Positions 54,856 through 64,000 of a stretch of 64,000 nucleotides of DNA are shown here, piece by piece; within the stretch, counting starts at the first letter, position 1; the number at the start of each line of letters is the position of its first letter. The position numbers and the translations under genes were made by a program. Source of the DNA: Diabrotica undecimpunctata (Eukaryota; Arthropoda; Insecta; Coleoptera; Chrysomelidae); assembly GCF_040954645.1 (NCBI RefSeq), contig NC_092806.1, positions 159,336,328-159,400,327 on the forward strand, written 5' to 3'. The notes under the pieces are model-generated. The model did not search any database, had not been told where the DNA came from, and saw nothing but the letters and a program-made list of their open reading frames with translations.

Positions 54856-55991
54856 ATAAATAATTGAAAAGCGTGTCGAAAGAAGTAGATAGACCCATTT
54901 GGTATTTATAGACCTTGAGAAAGCATATGATAGTGTCCCGTTAAAGAAAATGTTTGAGGTCCTCGAAAGGTCCGGATTGGATTCGACGTATATCCGAGCG
55001 ATATATAAATTATACGAAAATGCAGTTAGTTGTGTAAAAATTGGAACCAGAACCTCAAATGAATTTAAAGTCACTAAAGGCCTAAAGCAAGGATGCTGTT
55101 TGTCACCGACACTCTTTAAAATATACGTCCAAGAAGCATTGAGGAATTGGAGAAATAAATGTAGATTTATGGGCATCGAAGTGGGACAAGAAACTCTGTA
55201 TACATTGTTGTTTGCAGATGATCAGGTGGTGGTTGCAACCGATGAGGAAGATATAAATTATATGAATCGAAAATTAGTTGAGGAATATGCCAAATGGGGG
55301 CTTACTGTAAACATAAGCAAAACAGAATATTTAAAAATTGGAGGAAATACCACAGATCTGAGGCTTGAAAACGCAGTCATAAAAGGCTGCAGCCAGTATA
55401 AATATCTAGGAAGCATCATATCAGCAGATGGCAGAGTTAAGATAGATGTACAAAACCGAATAACCCAAGGGAAAAAATGCATCCGAATACTGAATTCATT
55501 ACTGTGGTCTAATAAAATAAAGATGCATACCAAACTTCGCGTATACAGAGCAATTGTAGAACCAATTATCACATATGGTGCCGAATGATGGACGATGACA
55601 AAGAATGAACGAGATAAAGTAGACGTTGTGGAAATGGATTATCTTAGAAGGTCATGTCGAGTATCGAGAATGGAAAGAATCAGGAATGAGGAAATACGAA
55701 ACCGTACAGGAATTAGAGATACTCTTTCAGATAGAATACAAGGAAGGCAATTACAATGGTATGGTCACGTGATGAGAATGGAGGAGGAGCGGTGGCCAAA
55801 GAAAGCCTTAATGTATGTTCCGCCAGAAAGAAGGAAAAGGGGAAGACCACCAAATTCCCGGAGAAGAGAAATTACAAAAACAATGCAATCTAGAGGCTTA
55901 GAAGAGGGAGATTGGAGAGATAGGAAAAGATGGAGGCTGAAATGCGGGAAGCGGCAATCGCCGTAGGACCCCCGTTATATGAAGATGAAAG
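54856..55991 (+). mobile_element. RTE-like LINE, RT to 3' end, nested in Tc1, 10-bp target duplication
   Basis: GAAAAATAGC at 54846-54855 and 55992-56001 brackets it. The frame begins just before LVFIDLEKAYDSVPLKKMFE (first catalytic block) and runs LKQGCCLSPTLFKIYVQEAL, LFADDQVVVATDEEDINYMN (second block), WGLTVNISKTEYLKIGG, YKYLGSIISADGRVKIDVQN, RAIVEPIITYGAE*WTMTK, WYGHVMRMEEERWPKKALMY and RKRGRPPNSRRREITKTMQS. The only defect in the coding part is a Trp-to-TGA change at 55586-55588. Active-site aspartates are intact; the endonuclease is missing. Confidence 0.93.
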
Positions 55992-56051
55992 GAAAAATAG
56001 CTTAAAAATTATGGTAGAGTTGAGATGGTGCATTAGTTTTGGAGAGTTGAA

Positions 56052-56417
56052 AATCACGTAATGCTTTGAACATACCTTTCTTCTTTGATAATAGAGATAT
56101 CAAGATGATTTTTTACGAAAATGTGGAGAAAGAATAAAGCGATCTCGAAATATTAATAACATGTAGTGTTTGTTTCTAATACATTCTACAGGGTGTTGCA
56201 AAATTAGATGAAAAAACATAACTTAATTTTTACACCCCACCCCGTATATATGTAAAACGTTGACATTTCTCAAAAATCATTATTATAGTAATTAATTAGA
56301 AATATACCTACAACGTGAAAAATAAATCATCGAAATCGAATTAAGGGTTGAAAAGAAATATCGTTTCAAAATCATGGTCCATTTTAGGTGGTGCGTTAAT
56401 TTTGGAGAGTAGTATAT
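56052..56417 (-). mobile_element. second Tc1 right end, solitary
   Basis: Aligned with 53640-53896 plus the Tc1 tail at 54824-54855 and 56002-56052. It ends in GGTGCGTTAATTTTGGAGAG at about 56389-56409, the same terminus as the first copy. Two copies of one family lie end to end here. Confidence 0.75.
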
Positions 56418-56419
56418 AT

Positions 56420-57260
56420 TTTACCAACACCTTGTATAATGATTTTTAATTCAATCTACATTATCATAATTTAAAATAAATTTGTGAGGCTGTTTAAAAG
56501 TTACGAATTTTGTATAATCGCGAATTATATAATGAGCTTTACTTGCCAAAAGTTAACACAAAAATTAAATATTTATAAACATTTTTAATAAATAATAATA
56601 TTTTACATATTAAAATTTCAGATAATTATATGATTCTACGTCTTATAAATATTTTTTCGAAAATAAATGTTAATATCATAAAAACGAGTTTTGGAGATTT
56701 ATTAGTATTGATATATTGACGAACTTACCGATATTTCAGGAGCCATTTCTTTCACAATTTCAAAAAAGTCACTGACAACAATGTTACAAAACCAAAAATC
56801 GTCTAACGTGCAACTCTCTAACGGGAAAGTATGAAAGAGACTAGAAAAAATAACTCGCCAATATCACTGTATTTATATATTTAGAGGTCGCACTAGTAAA
56901 GTTCAAAAACACACTAGGACTAACTGATTAAAAACACATTATCTATATGTGTTATGAGGAAGGATATAGACAGTGCAAAATTTTGTTGATTGCGTTTGAA
57001 GTAAGAATACACAAAAATGACCACGTGACTTTCAAAACTATTATCTAAAGGCGTCTTACACCTGCGTCACTGAATGCGCGTATGTAGGTATTTTTACCTG
57101 TCGCCTATACATACATACAAATAGACCGGTCACTCAAACTCCATTTAAAAAATATGTCAAACCACAGTGTAGGGAAATGATGGGTTATTTCCTCCCATTT
57201 CTCGCAGCTCACCAAACCCTCGTGGTGACCTGTCTAAAATTGTTACAGGATTTAATTGTT
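56420..57260. other. AT-rich noncoding, nothing recognised
   Basis: No supported feature. Confidence 0.4.
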
Positions 57261-57261
57261 T

Positions 57262-57870
57262 GTTCGTGTCAATCATGAACAATTGATGGATATTCTGCGA
57301 AAGACAGGTATTAACGATAAGGACATTCGAATTGTGGCAAACCTATACTGAAATAAGGTCAAAAAGTCAAATAGCAAGAGCAAAAATTGGCAACGAACTC
57401 ACTGGAAGGGTGCAGATCAAAAGAGGCGTCCCTCAGGGGTGTATCTTATCCCCACTCCTATTCAATATTTATTCCGAGGAAATATTTAACAAATGTATGG
57501 AAAATGCAGATGGGGGCATAAAACTAAACGGCGAGTTAACGAACAATATAAGATATGCCGACGACACGGTGATCCTTGCCAGTACCATAGACAATTTACA
57601 ACAGGTAATGGAAAGATTTTATTCAGTTAGTGAGGAATACGTCCTGAGCCTCAACTTCAAGAAGACAATGCTGAATAGTGGATGCTGATAAGTGGATGCT
57701 GATAAGCAAAAAAGCAACAACCTGCTCGACAATTACGGATAAGTAACATACTAATTGACCATGTAGAATCTTATGTGTACCTTGGCACCAACGTAAATGC
57801 AAAATGGGAACAGGTCACAGAAATTGAGGCGAGAATAGAACGAGATAGCTCCTCATAAGCAAGGATTTTA
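57262..57870 (+). mobile_element. RTE-like LINE RT fragment
   Basis: The + frames give NHEQLMDILRKTGINDKDIR, IVANLYW, then AKIGNELTGRVQIKRGVPQG, CILSPLLFNIYSEEIFNKCM, the catalytic NIRYADDTVILASTIDN and LSLNFKKT. A frameshift with an 11-base tandem repeat (TGGATGCTGATAAG, 57680-57703) precedes ESYVYLGTNVNAKWEQVTEI. It is cut at about 57870 inside the post-RT region. The same family as 7022-8152, truncated on both sides. Confidence 0.85.
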
Positions 57871-57959
57871 ACTTTTTTTAAAAACATATTGGATGTTCTT
57901 TGGAGAGGCCATGATTAGCATTTGTCGATAGCGGCTATAAATTCTTTATAAAAGTAAAG

Positions 57960-58405
57960 GAATAACAGTTCAATCATAAGCTTCAACCCCTCGTCTGTCT
58001 ATGGACCATTTAAAAAATACGTTAATTCAGCCTGTGACTCCTGGATCACTAGCAATCCTGGACGTACGATGACGATATACGATATTACGGCGATTGTTCG
58101 AGAGGCTTTGCCACTTGCAGCAACACCAAAAAATATTATGTCGGGATTCCAGGTGTCTGGAAGATCTCCCTTTAATAAGTATATCTTTAATGATCACCTG
58201 CTCCGAATGAGAATGAAAATAATTCTATTCCAGACCAGTCAAATATAGATCCACATTTACTGCCTGTGTAAGAACATGAATTTATTCAGAATTTTGCACG
58301 TTCAAACCATTCCGACGATTTTTATAGAGAACCTTCAAGTTTTGAAAATCCCGCAAAACTGTCAAAACCAATCCAACAAACAGCTGCAACTAGAGTGTTT
58401 GAAGA
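57960..58405 (+). pseudogene. pogo/jerky-like transposase C-terminal region, part 1
   Basis: The + strand reads RLSVYGPFKKYVNSACDSWI, then TMTIYDITAIVREALPLAAT and NIMSGFQVSGRSPFNKYIFN. This block (VYGPFK..., M-IYDI--IV--A-P-A-TP-NI--GF---GI-PFN-+IF) closes the DDE domain of pogo/jerky-type transposases. It is split from its tail by a mariner at 58408. Several stops. Confidence 0.8.
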
Positions 58406-58407
58406 TA

Positions 58408-59130
58408 CGAGGCATGTTTTTTAAGTAAGTACCGTTTTGCGATTCCGCCGCCGCAGGTTACCTACATCTCTTGTCTACGCACTGACGTCATTACAGTCTG
58501 ATTCTTCATTGTATACTTGTTTACTCCAGTGTTTAAGATGCCTCCAACAATCGTGAGTCACGCTGATTGTGAAGTACGGGCTGTTATATGATTTCTTAGT
58601 GCTAAAGGCGTAAAACCGATCGATATTCATCGTGAGATCGTTGAAGTTTACGGACAAAACATTATGAGTGATGGAATGGTAAGGAAATGGGTGAGAGCAT
58701 TTAAAGATGGCCGCACAAATGTGCATGATGAATAACGAAGAATCAGACCAAAGATCTCATCAAATCATTTAAATGGGAAACTCTAGATCATCCTCCATAC
58801 ATCTGGCACCTCCATACATCCATGATCTGGCGCCCAGCGACTACCATTTATTCCAGCACTTGAAGAAACGCCTGGGCGGTCAGCGTCTTCAAGACGATAA
58901 CGAAGTCAAAACATTTGTGATGCAGTGGTTAACAAGTCAGGCGGCAGAATTTTATCAGGAGGGTATTCAAAAACTTGTGCCACGTTATGACAAGTGCCTC
59001 AATATTCACGGAAATTATGTAGAAAAGTAGATTAAGGTACAGGCTTTCATGTAAAAATAAAATTATTGCCATATCTTTGCACGTCTTTTTTTAATTCCAA
59101 AACGGTACTTACTTAAAAAAACACGCCTCG
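58408..59130 (+). mobile_element. mariner, internally deleted (723 bp)
   Basis: Terminal repeats CGAGGCATGTTTTTTAAGTA and its complement at 59110-59130 are flanked by TA. The transposase starts at ATG 58536 (MPPTIVSHADCEVRAVI*FL) and keeps VEVYGQNIMSDGMVRKWVRA. It then jumps to YIHDLAPSDYHLFQHLKKRL (last catalytic Asp region) and YQEGIQKLVPRYDKCLNIHG with stop at 59030. About half of the gene is missing, including the first two catalytic Asp residues, so this is a deletion derivative about 0.57 kb shorter than a typical 1.3-kb mariner. Confidence 0.95.
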
Positions 59131-59650
59131 TACTTGATGATAACAAACATAATGAACGATCTTTGAGCAAACCTGATGAAGGATCGAAGTTGTGCTCAAA
59201 CGAACTTTGCCCTTCTAAAAGTAATCTTGATCATTTTTTTGTAAAATCTGCAACCTTTTAGAATATCGCAGACCGCTTAGATGAAACCAATAAACAATAT
59301 TCGCAGCCAAAGTGTTCCAACAAACATGATTCACTATTACAACAAAAATCAATCCAAAATCAAAATGAGAACTCTCCTCCGCTCAATCCGTTCCTTTTGA
59401 AACCACTACAAAAAGCAGCGGCTAGAAAACAGGATGCTAAATATAAAAGAAAGAAGCGAGAGACAGCAATTTTAACCGACACCCCAATAAAAAAGCTCTC
59501 GAAGAAGTGCAAAATAATAATAAAACTCTTAAGAAAAACATTTGCCCAGATAAGAAAGCAGAATCAAAGAAACGAAAAAAGAAGAAAACACTTATTAAAA
59601 TAGCGCTTTATCAGAATAGTGGATAGAATGTAGGAGTTACAAAAAGTGGA
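59131..59650 (+). pseudogene. pogo/jerky-like transposase C-terminal tail, part 2
   Basis: Continues the frame split by the mariner: NERSLSKPDEGSKLCSNELC, then NSPPLNPFLLKPLQKAAARK and RETAILTDTPIKKLS with a Lys-rich end. The P-P-P-ARK...+K+-T-ILTDTP motif is typical of pogo/jerky C-termini. Broken by stops. Confidence 0.7.
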
Positions 59651-59654
59651 TACA

Positions 59655-60295
59655 CGAAGCTTGTGCTGGTGATCATGGATATTTTTTTGTTTTGCATAAA
59701 TTGTGAAAGCGACTATCTGAAATTAGTTATACTTATTACTTACAGAATATGAAAATTTGGTTACACTTAAAAGTAAAAAAAAAAGATTTTATACTGTTGG
59801 TTTTATACCTAATTTATTATTTGAGTTAAATTTAGATTCTTGAACTCTAAATACAGCAATATTTTTCATAAATAATAAAGTTTTTGTTTATTATTTTATT
59901 GTTTTGTTACTTTCGAATATGCGCGTGAACCAACCCTAGTTGGTTGCTACAGTGCTAACTAGTTGATGCACAGTGACATCTTTCTCAAATTGAACATAAA
60001 GTACAGTTTGTAAGATGTACAGTTTTTAAAAAAACCCTTGCGCAAAAGATTAAATCTCCATACATTGAGCAAAAAGTTATACTAAACCTTTTAATTTAGT
60101 ATCCAGGCACAAAAATGTAAAAAAATCGTTAACCAGCCCTGGTCTTCCCTATATTCGTTAATTGTTATTTCCTACCCTTTAGTATTTAACAAACTTTTCT
60201 TTCCAAATAAAATTGTAAACGTAAAAAAGAAAAAATTGCCAAAGTAAGGGAACAGAAGATTCAAACAAGAAAAGGAACGAGGTAAAAAAAGGAAC
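59655..60295. other. AT-rich noncoding
   Basis: Contains AACCAACCCTAGTTGGTTG at about 59930, a perfect short palindrome, and GTTAACCAGCCCTGGTC at about 60128. These may be element ends of the pogo-like copy but are not established. Confidence 0.35.
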
Positions 60296-60299
60296 GCAA

Positions 60300-60560
60300 C
60301 AAAAAGTAGATGACCAAAGAAATTTTAGAGTTAATGAATGAACGAAAGCATCACCAACAGGCTAAGGAATCAAGATGTAAACAAAGAAGACCAAAAAGAT
60401 GTAGATTCCTACTGAACCAGAATAAAGGAAGATATTGAAATAGCAGCAAAAGATGAAATAAGAACAGAAACTTTTACACGTAAAAATAATTGGTCAAGTG
60501 ACAATAAAAGAGCCTTTGATAAGATAAAATACGATACAATTATCGAATATCTATAAAGAT
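60300..60560 (+). mobile_element. weak LINE remnant (linker/RT)
   Basis: The + strand reads KEILELMNERKHHQQ and later NKRAFDKIKYDTIIEYL. The first resembles the RTE linker (EILxLMxERR), the second the D-x-KAFDxVxHxxLI block. Decayed; low confidence. Confidence 0.3.
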
Positions 60561-60870
60561 AAATCAAAAATACGAATATTGATGCATTTTTTAAATATTG
60601 TTCTGGATTATTCAATTTGCAATAACCTGGATATTTTTGGATCCTACAACCAAGATTTAAATTAAATAAACTCGATCCATCGAAATATAATCACAGTTTA
60701 ATATAAATCGATAAACTACAAAATAAATATGAGAAATTTTAACTGTGACGCGTAAGAATTAATTTATTTTAATTAAATAAGTACTAAACGTAGATTACAT
60801 CCAATAATTCGCTAGTGGGAATATAGTTGTCTAGTTTTAGGCGCCGTTACAATCATTGAGGTTTGTAGTA
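60560..60870. other. noncoding upstream of Sar1
   Basis: AT-rich; no promoter element I can call with confidence. The Sar1 5' UTR and promoter are expected between here and 61071. Confidence 0.35.
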
Positions 60871-61071
60871 GTTGTCGTACTCTATATTCGATGAAAAAGA
60901 AGAATGACATTGACAACCGTACCTCCAACTCACCTTGTCATCGTCTGTCACTTCTTTATAATTTGTCGTTGAAAAAGATAGGGCTCCAAAGTCCTATTGC
61001 CAACAAAAAACAACGCAAAACATTAAACAACTTTTTTCAAGCCCATCTGTATTTAAAAAAACTGTGCGAAA

Positions 61072-61370
61072 ATGTTTCTGTGGGACTGGTTTACGGGAAT
61101 GCTGGGATATCTAGGATTATGGAAGAAATCTGGAAAACTATTATTCTTAGGACTGGATAATGCAGGTAAAACTACCCTTCTACATATGCTCAAGGATGAC
61201 AGACTGGCACAGCATCTTCCCACGTTACATCCCACATCAGAAGAGCTTTCCATTGGTAACATGAGGTTTACGACGTTCGATTTAGGGGGCCACGAGCAAG
61301 CTAGGAGAGTTTGGAGGGACTATTTTCCAGCAGTCGATGCCATAGTGTTCCTTGTTGATGCCAACGACAG
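61072..61370 (+). CDS. Sar1: Sar1 GTPase, first coding exon
   Basis: A small GTPase that starts COPII coat assembly at endoplasmic reticulum exit sites. The exon encodes residues 1-99 and part of codon 100. The N-terminus [17 protein letters not shown] is the amphipathic membrane-inserting helix; there is no N-myristoylation glycine, which distinguishes Sar1 from Arf. Then come the P-loop [10 protein letters not shown] (27-36), the switch I threonine in TLHPTSEEL (about residue 55), and switch [12 protein letters not shown] (70-79) with the catalytic His 74. A splice donor, ACAG|GTAATT, ends the exon at 61370, splitting an Arg codon. Later exons (NKxD and SAK-like motifs) are not in the window; a LINE occupies the downstream intron. 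No lesions. Confidence 0.96.
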
Positions 61371-61980
61371 GTAATTTTCATGTATTGTTAAATTGACAAA
61401 GCACTTTTTGTTCTGTTATTTACAGAAATAATTGATTCAATAACCTAGACCTTTGACACATACATATTAATTTCAGAGTATTTTTATCCGATTTTGAGCA
61501 CAGGAAGTGTTTTAAGAAATTATTTTACGATGTTCTTATTGCAGAAAATTTGCTTTTGTTTAGCTTATTTGTTTTTGTCAACACCTTGTAGATTTTAAGA
61601 AAAAATGAATTTCTTTTTATTGTAATTAATTATAATTCAGAATAGATTAAGTATGCAGTCAAAATGTTGATTAAAATGTAGAGATTTCTAGATAACCTTG
61701 ACATGATAAAGTATTAGATGCTAAATGACTATGTTATATTTGAAAGTATTGATAAAACAATTCACACAGTTACTATAATAATGACAAGTAATACATGATT
61801 TTTTGTTTTTTTGTTATCTGAATAAGTAGTTATAGTTTACATTGTATATTATGAGTAATATTTAGAAATTTATATACTCTTGTTTGAACTTAACACATTT
61901 GCTGCTGGATTTTTTCGAGATGTGTTCCCCAGGAGAGGCGTAAAATATACTGCCTTAAAAATCAATGGGTTACTGTCCCT
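61371..61980 (+). other. Sar1 intron, 5' part
   Basis: AT-rich, no repeats recognised before the LINE that begins at about 61980. The intron extends past the right edge. Confidence 0.7.
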
Positions 61981-61983
61981 TAT

Positions 61984-62259
61984 GTGTGGCTATACTTGTA
62001 TAGAGTGAAGAGAACAACAAAACAAGAGGAGATATGTAAATTTCTAATAGAAAAGAGGAAAATGCAACAAGAGTCTATTATGGTAAAGGAATTGCCAAGT
62101 CAAGAAAATATGTTGAAGAGATTTGTTGTATCGGCTCCCTTTGAATATAAGGATGACATGTATAAACCAGAGTTTTGGCCTAATGGTGTTGGCATAAAAA
62201 GGTTCCAGATTCTTCATCATAAGGATTTTCTAGATGACCGAGGTGGAAATTTTTCATAG
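61984..62259 (+). mobile_element. LINE ORF1-like remnant in Sar1 intron
   Basis: The frame includes MLKRFVVSAPFEYKDDMYKP, then EFWPNGVGIKRF. The F-V-V/A-P---D-----FWPxGVxVRxF pattern is found in ORF1 proteins of insect non-LTR elements. It lies directly before the endonuclease part of the same element and ends at a TAG at 62257-62259. ORF1 function (RNA binding) is inferred from family. Confidence 0.55.
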
Positions 62260-62264
62260 GAGAA

Positions 62265-64000
62265 AATAGAGAGCACCAGACACATCAACACAAGGAAATT
62301 GAAATACAAAACACAGTCACACGAGCAAAGAATATAAGTATCATCCACCAGAACCTCCAATCCATAGGAAATTGTATTGATGAAATAGAAGAACTTCTAA
62401 CAAACAACAGTGACTGTAAAATATTGTGCACAACAGAACATTGGAAAACTAAAGAAGAATTAAGTGAATATGGAATTAACAATTTTGTGCTGACAGCTAG
62501 TCATTGTAGAAATAATGTGAACGAACATGGAGGAACAGCTATATATCTTAGTAAAGACATCATTGGCCAGGAAAGAAAGGATACACAAGAGTTATCAGTA
62601 GATAGGGTAATAGAGTGTGCTGTATGTGAAGCTAATATAGGTAATAACAAACTCATTATAGCATCAGTTTACAGACCATCAGGTAGCGATCTGGCAGTTT
62701 TTTTAAACAAATTTGATATTATACTGGGAAGAATTATGATAGAAAACACAATTATAATTATAGGGGGAGATTTCAATATCGATCTTAAGAATAACACATT
62801 AGATAAAGTAAAATTTTGTATGTTAATTAACTCATATAATATTTGTCATGTAATTGAAGACTACACTAGAGTAACTGCCACATCTAAAACTTGTATAGAT
62901 AACATACTAACAAATATGCAATCATATGTGTCAGTAGAAGTCTTGCACGCTGGAATCTCTGATCATTCTGCCCAAAAATTTACTTTTCAAGTAGAGGAAG
63001 CAGAAACGAGTACTCTTGAAATGAAAAGACATTTTAGTACAAATAATATTGAAACCTTTATAAGTAAATTACATAATCATGACTGGCTTAATTTAAGTTA
63101 CAAATGTGTAAATGATCAATGGAATACTTTCTTAAATCAGTTTCTGTATATATTCAATCAGTGCTTTCCTTTTAAAAAGTTAGATTCTAGGCAACGTAAA
63201 AAAGGCCTTAATAAAAGAGATGATCCAGAGATAATAGAATGTAAGACTCGTTTAGACATCTTGTTTACAATGAGCAGAGTTAACCATAAATTCTATGATT
63301 CCTATAGACAGGTAAAACAGAATATAATAAGAAACTAATAACAAAACGATCAAAGCTATATGAAAACAGGATGTCTGAAGCTGGCAACAAAAATAAATGC
63401 ATGTGGCAAATTGTTAGTGAAATTAATGGTCAATTAAAAAGTGTAAATTCAATAAAAGTAGAGGGTAGTCCTCAAGAGATTGCTGATAAATACATGATCC
63501 ACTTAAATACTACTTTAAATAACACTTTATCTCAATTAAAATACACTGAATATAAAGATAACATTGCAAGTAACATAAATTCAGTGTTTGTCGCACCTGT
63601 GACAGAAACTGAAATTATGGATATAACTAAAAATTTAAAAAACAAAATGAGTTGTGGAATTGATGAAATACCCACTAAAATCCTTAAACTTTGTATAAAG
63701 GAGATAGTGAATCCTCTCACTACAATCATAAATAATTCACTAAAATCTGGTGTATTTCCTGAATGCCTGAAAACTGCCATAGTAACACCTGTTTACAAAA
63801 AGGGTGATCCTAAATTAATTAATAACTAATGGACAATTAGCCTTCTATGTTCCTTTTCAAAAATCTTAGAAATGACTATGTATAGGCGGATAACAGAATT
63901 TTTAACAAAATGTCATATTATTAGTGCAAATCAGCATGGTTATCAACAGGGAAAATCAACTCAGACTGCGATTTTTCAATTTGTCTGGGATATTTTGAAA
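62265..64000 (+). mobile_element. LINE (CR1/Jockey group) ORF2, endonuclease and RT start, runs off window
   Basis: The frame opens at about 62265. Endonuclease: IIHQNLQSIGNCIDEIEELL (catalytic Asn), CTTEHW (catalytic Glu), IASVYRPSG, IIGGDFNIDLKN (Asp/Asn), CIDNILTN and HAGISDHSAQKF (final Asp-His). The RT fingers follow after a frameshift at about 63330: MSCGIDEIPTKILKL, FPECLKTAIVTPVYKKGDPK, a stop (TAA for Tyr) at 63827-63829 before WTISLLCSFSKILEM, and SANQHGYQQGKSTQTAIFQF. All visible endonuclease catalytic residues are intact. It is sense-oriented relative to Sar1 and lies in its intron. The rest of ORF2 is outside the window. Confidence 0.92.

Larger units (their letters stand above)
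50676..56052 (-). mobile_element. Tc1-type transposon, interrupted by four later insertions
   Basis: The ends are complementary: TACTGCCAAAATTACCGCAC at about 50680 and, at the right, GTGCATTAGTTTTGGAGAGT at about 56029-56048. Between them is a Tc1 transposase split in two (51229-51760 and 53110-53584, minus). The other contents are insertions: LINE tail 50912-51054, Jockey-like LINE 51761-53109, TIR element C 53897-54823 and RTE-like LINE 54856-55991. Removing them leaves about 1.9 kb, a reasonable Tc1 size. The second Tc1 end at 56052-56417 aligns through both of the right-hand insertion sites, which supports this reconstruction. Confidence 0.8.

Noticed and set aside
1..64000. CRISPR array, operon or bacterial gene content
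   Set aside because: No spaced direct repeats and no bacterial genes; introns and insect transposons indicate a eukaryote.

Overview
This is a stretch of animal nuclear genome, almost certainly insect. It is AT-rich and intron-bearing, has no bacterial gene layout, and is packed with transposon types typical of insects: several RTE-like and Jockey/CR1-group LINEs, piggyBac, mariner, Tc1, pogo/Tigger, MULE, hAT and Copia. A large TE-rich genome such as a beetle's fits, but I cannot fix the order or species from this window. The only host gene I recognise is the first coding exon of Sar1, the COPII small GTPase (61072-61370, + strand). One further possible exon of unknown identity lies at 9443-9652. 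Nearly everything else is transposable-element sequence, mostly 5'-truncated or broken. Layout: 1-650 RTE-like LINE end; 1236-1740 second LINE end; 1764-3900 Copia pol remnant split by a Jockey LINE; 4783-5420 two-copy 0.32-kb tandem repeat; 5630-5955 LINE ends; 6747-6966 foldback repeat; 7022-8152 RTE-like LINE; 10212-12481 a palindromic TA-flanked element ('A') next to a pogo fragment; 12664-12890 LINE end; 13654-13793 a CXC-domain fragment; 15195-15590 RT fragment; 16281-17680 RNase-H LINE with a perfect 14-bp target duplication; 18855-21236 a MULE with 0.28-kb inverted repeats; 22651-23865 RTE-like LINE; 24340-25355 LINE remnants; 25356-31990 a nested block (RTE-like LINE split by a 2.0-kb pogo/Tigger and by a LINE 3' end, then a hAT remnant split by palindromic element 'B'); 32628-33470 and 33661-35217 LINEs; 36652-39013 a TTAA-flanked piggyBac; 40560-41756 LINE; 43019-43680 hairpin plus a GC-richer unassigned island; 45334-47290 foldback repeat split by a LINE; 48384-49816 two transposase remnants; 50150-50565 LINE; 50676-56052 a Tc1 element split by four later insertions; 56052-56417 a second Tc1 end; 57262-57870 LINE; 57960-59650 pogo-like C-terminus split by an internally deleted mariner; 60300-60560 weak LINE remnant; 60860-61370 Sar1 5' region and exon; 62000-64000 a LINE in the following intron, running off the window. 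The most unusual thing here is the pair of long-inverted-repeat elements A and B. They are the same family in opposite orientation, with arms of roughly 0.74-0.82 kb, TA at both flanks, and internally deleted copies of a gene for a CXC-type cysteine protein. Element B is confirmed as an insertion because it splits a hAT reading frame. I could not assign this family to a named transposon superfamily. The window also gives a clear relative chronology of insertions, several exact target-site duplications, and a 40-bp patch inside the piggyBac gene that also occurs 3.3 kb away.
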